Assembly: GCA_958405585.1 (NCBI GenBank)
Contig: CATYEP010000113.1
Span: 1 to 6,199 of the forward strand
Length of the DNA: 6,199 nt
DNA from: an uncultured Eubacteriales bacterium
GTDB taxonomy: Bacteria > Bacillota > Clostridia > Christensenellales > Borkfalkiaceae
Direction: 5' to 3'
A program made the position numbers and the translations under genes. Under the pieces are notes generated by a model that was not told the DNA's origin, did not search any database, and was given only the letters and a program-made list of their open reading frames with translations. Positions 5,501 through 6,199 of this stretch are shown piece after piece (within the stretch, counting starts at the first letter, position 1; each line of letters begins with the position of its first letter).

Positions 5501-6199
5501 ATGCTTGCATCTTTAAAAGAAGTCATCGAAGAGGGAAAAAAGCGCAAGATCGCGGTGGGGGCGTTCAACACGCCCAACCTCGAATGTCTGCTCGCCGTAT
5601 TGGGAGCGGCGGAAAAGCTGGGCGTTCCCGTCATCATTTCGCACGCACAGCTGCATGAGAGCGTCGCGCCCATCGACAAGATCGGGCCCGTGATGGTCGA
5701 ACTTGCCAAAAGGAGCAAGGTAAAAGTCTGCGTGCACCTCGACCACGGCGAAGATTTTGAATATTGCAAAAAGGCGATCGCGCTCGGCTTTACGTCGGTG
5801 ATGATCGACTATTCGGCAAAGCCGTACGAAGAAAACGCGGCGGGCACGCGCGAGGTCGTAGACTTCGCACACGCGCACGGCGTGGACGTGGAAGCGGAAT
5901 TGGGAAGGCTTCCCAACCGCGAAGGGGGCGCGGGCGGCGGCAAGGAAAAGCCCGAAGATCTGTATACGGACGCGGAGCTTGTGCCCGATTACCTTGAAAA
6001 GACGCGCGTGGACGCGCTTGCCATCGCGTTCGGAACGGCGCACGGCATTTATAAGGTAAAGCCCGTTCTGAACATGGACGTCATCACCAAAGTGCGGCAA
6101 AAGACGGATATACCGCTTGTCATGCACGGCGGAAGCGGCATTTCGCACGAGGAATACCGCGAGGTCATCCGCCGCGGCATCAACAAGATCAATTACTAT
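5501..6199 (+). CDS. class II fructose-bisphosphate aldolase family protein (3' partial)
   Basis: The first 233 residues are visible; the gene runs off the right edge. The ATG at 5501 follows GAGAGG (5487-5492) by 8 bases and the isomerase stop by 5. The fold is the zinc-dependent FBA/GatY/KbaY TIM barrel: GAFNTPNLE (20-28), catalytic D81 with zinc ligand H82 (HLDHGE), EAELG (131-135), H181 (FGTAHG) and H209 (VMHGGSG). These positions are within one residue of those in tagatose-bisphosphate aldolases. Family members cleave ketose phosphates to dihydroxyacetone phosphate and an aldehyde. Departures from the best-known members are IDYSAKPYEEN (102-112) in place of a DGS-type motif, a glycine-rich loop at 142-147, and KINYY at 229-233 where FBA/GatY have an N-x-D/A-T phosphate-binding motif. 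It is likely a distinct subgroup acting on the product of the kinase encoded two genes upstream; the exact substrate is unknown. Confidence 0.85.
   Translation, partial: MLASLKEVIEEGKKRKIAVGAFNTPNLECLLAVLGAAEKLGVPVIISHAQLHESVAPIDKIGPVMVELAKRSKVKVCVHLDHGEDFEYCKKAIALGFTSVMIDYSAKPYEENAAGTREVVDFAHAHGVDVEAELGRLPNREGGAGGGKEKPEDLYTDAELVPDYLEKTRVDALAIAFGTAHGIYKVKPVLNMDVITKVRQKTDIPLVMHGGSGISHEEYREVIRRGINKINYY

Noticed and set aside
3861..5510. Long minus-strand open frame of about 549 codons over the isomerase gene
   Set aside because: It lies antisense to the clearly conserved isomerase and the end of the kinase gene, has no recognisable motifs, and reflects GC-rich third positions that remove stops on the opposite strand.
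5513..6148. Minus-strand open frame of 211 codons over the aldolase gene
   Set aside because: Shadow frame; the plus strand carries all conserved aldolase residues.

Overview
The window looks like a piece of a Bacillota (Clostridia-like) genome, probably gut-associated. The evidence is BspA-type leucine-rich repeats, membrane-anchored Ig-like surface repeats, purine-rich ribosome binding sites, and an AraC regulator carrying a PocR-type sensor domain. The class assignment is an inference and the genus cannot be read from the sequence.

Left part (1-1675): the 3' end of a BspA-like leucine-rich repeat protein (stop at 293) is followed by about 390 bases with no convincing gene. Next comes the 3' portion of an Ig-like repeat surface protein with a C-terminal membrane anchor (stop at 1466). 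Its recognisable coding sequence begins abruptly at about 681-690, in the middle of a repeat unit and without a signal peptide, so the gene appears to be 5'-truncated. A candidate terminator (1509-1544) and an unexplained hairpin (1576-1616) lie between it and the next gene. This part reads like an accessory region with decayed or rearranged surface-protein genes.

Right part (1676-6199): a complete sugar-catabolism locus that runs off the right edge. A PocR/AraC regulator on the minus strand (1676-2518) is divergent from a tight plus-strand operon. The operon holds an FGGY carbohydrate kinase (2630-4099), a short L-fucose-isomerase-like enzyme (4101-5495) and a class II fructose-bisphosphate-aldolase-family protein (5501 to the window end). 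The kinase and isomerase genes are separated by 1 base, and the isomerase and aldolase genes by 5 bases. The divergent control region holds a near-consensus promoter for the regulator, a perfect -10 box with a poor -35 for the operon, and a direct repeat ATATTT-N5-CAAA with 22-bp phasing placed where an AraC-type activator would bind.

Taken together, the genes predict the order aldose -> ketose (isomerase) -> ketose phosphate (kinase) -> two smaller carbon fragments, one probably dihydroxyacetone phosphate (aldolase). Induction would be by a small molecule sensed by the PocR domain. The logic is that of fucose or rhamnose breakdown, but the aldolase belongs to the FBA/GatY superfamily rather than the FucA/RhaD family. 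The real substrate is therefore not evident and this could be an uncharacterised route.
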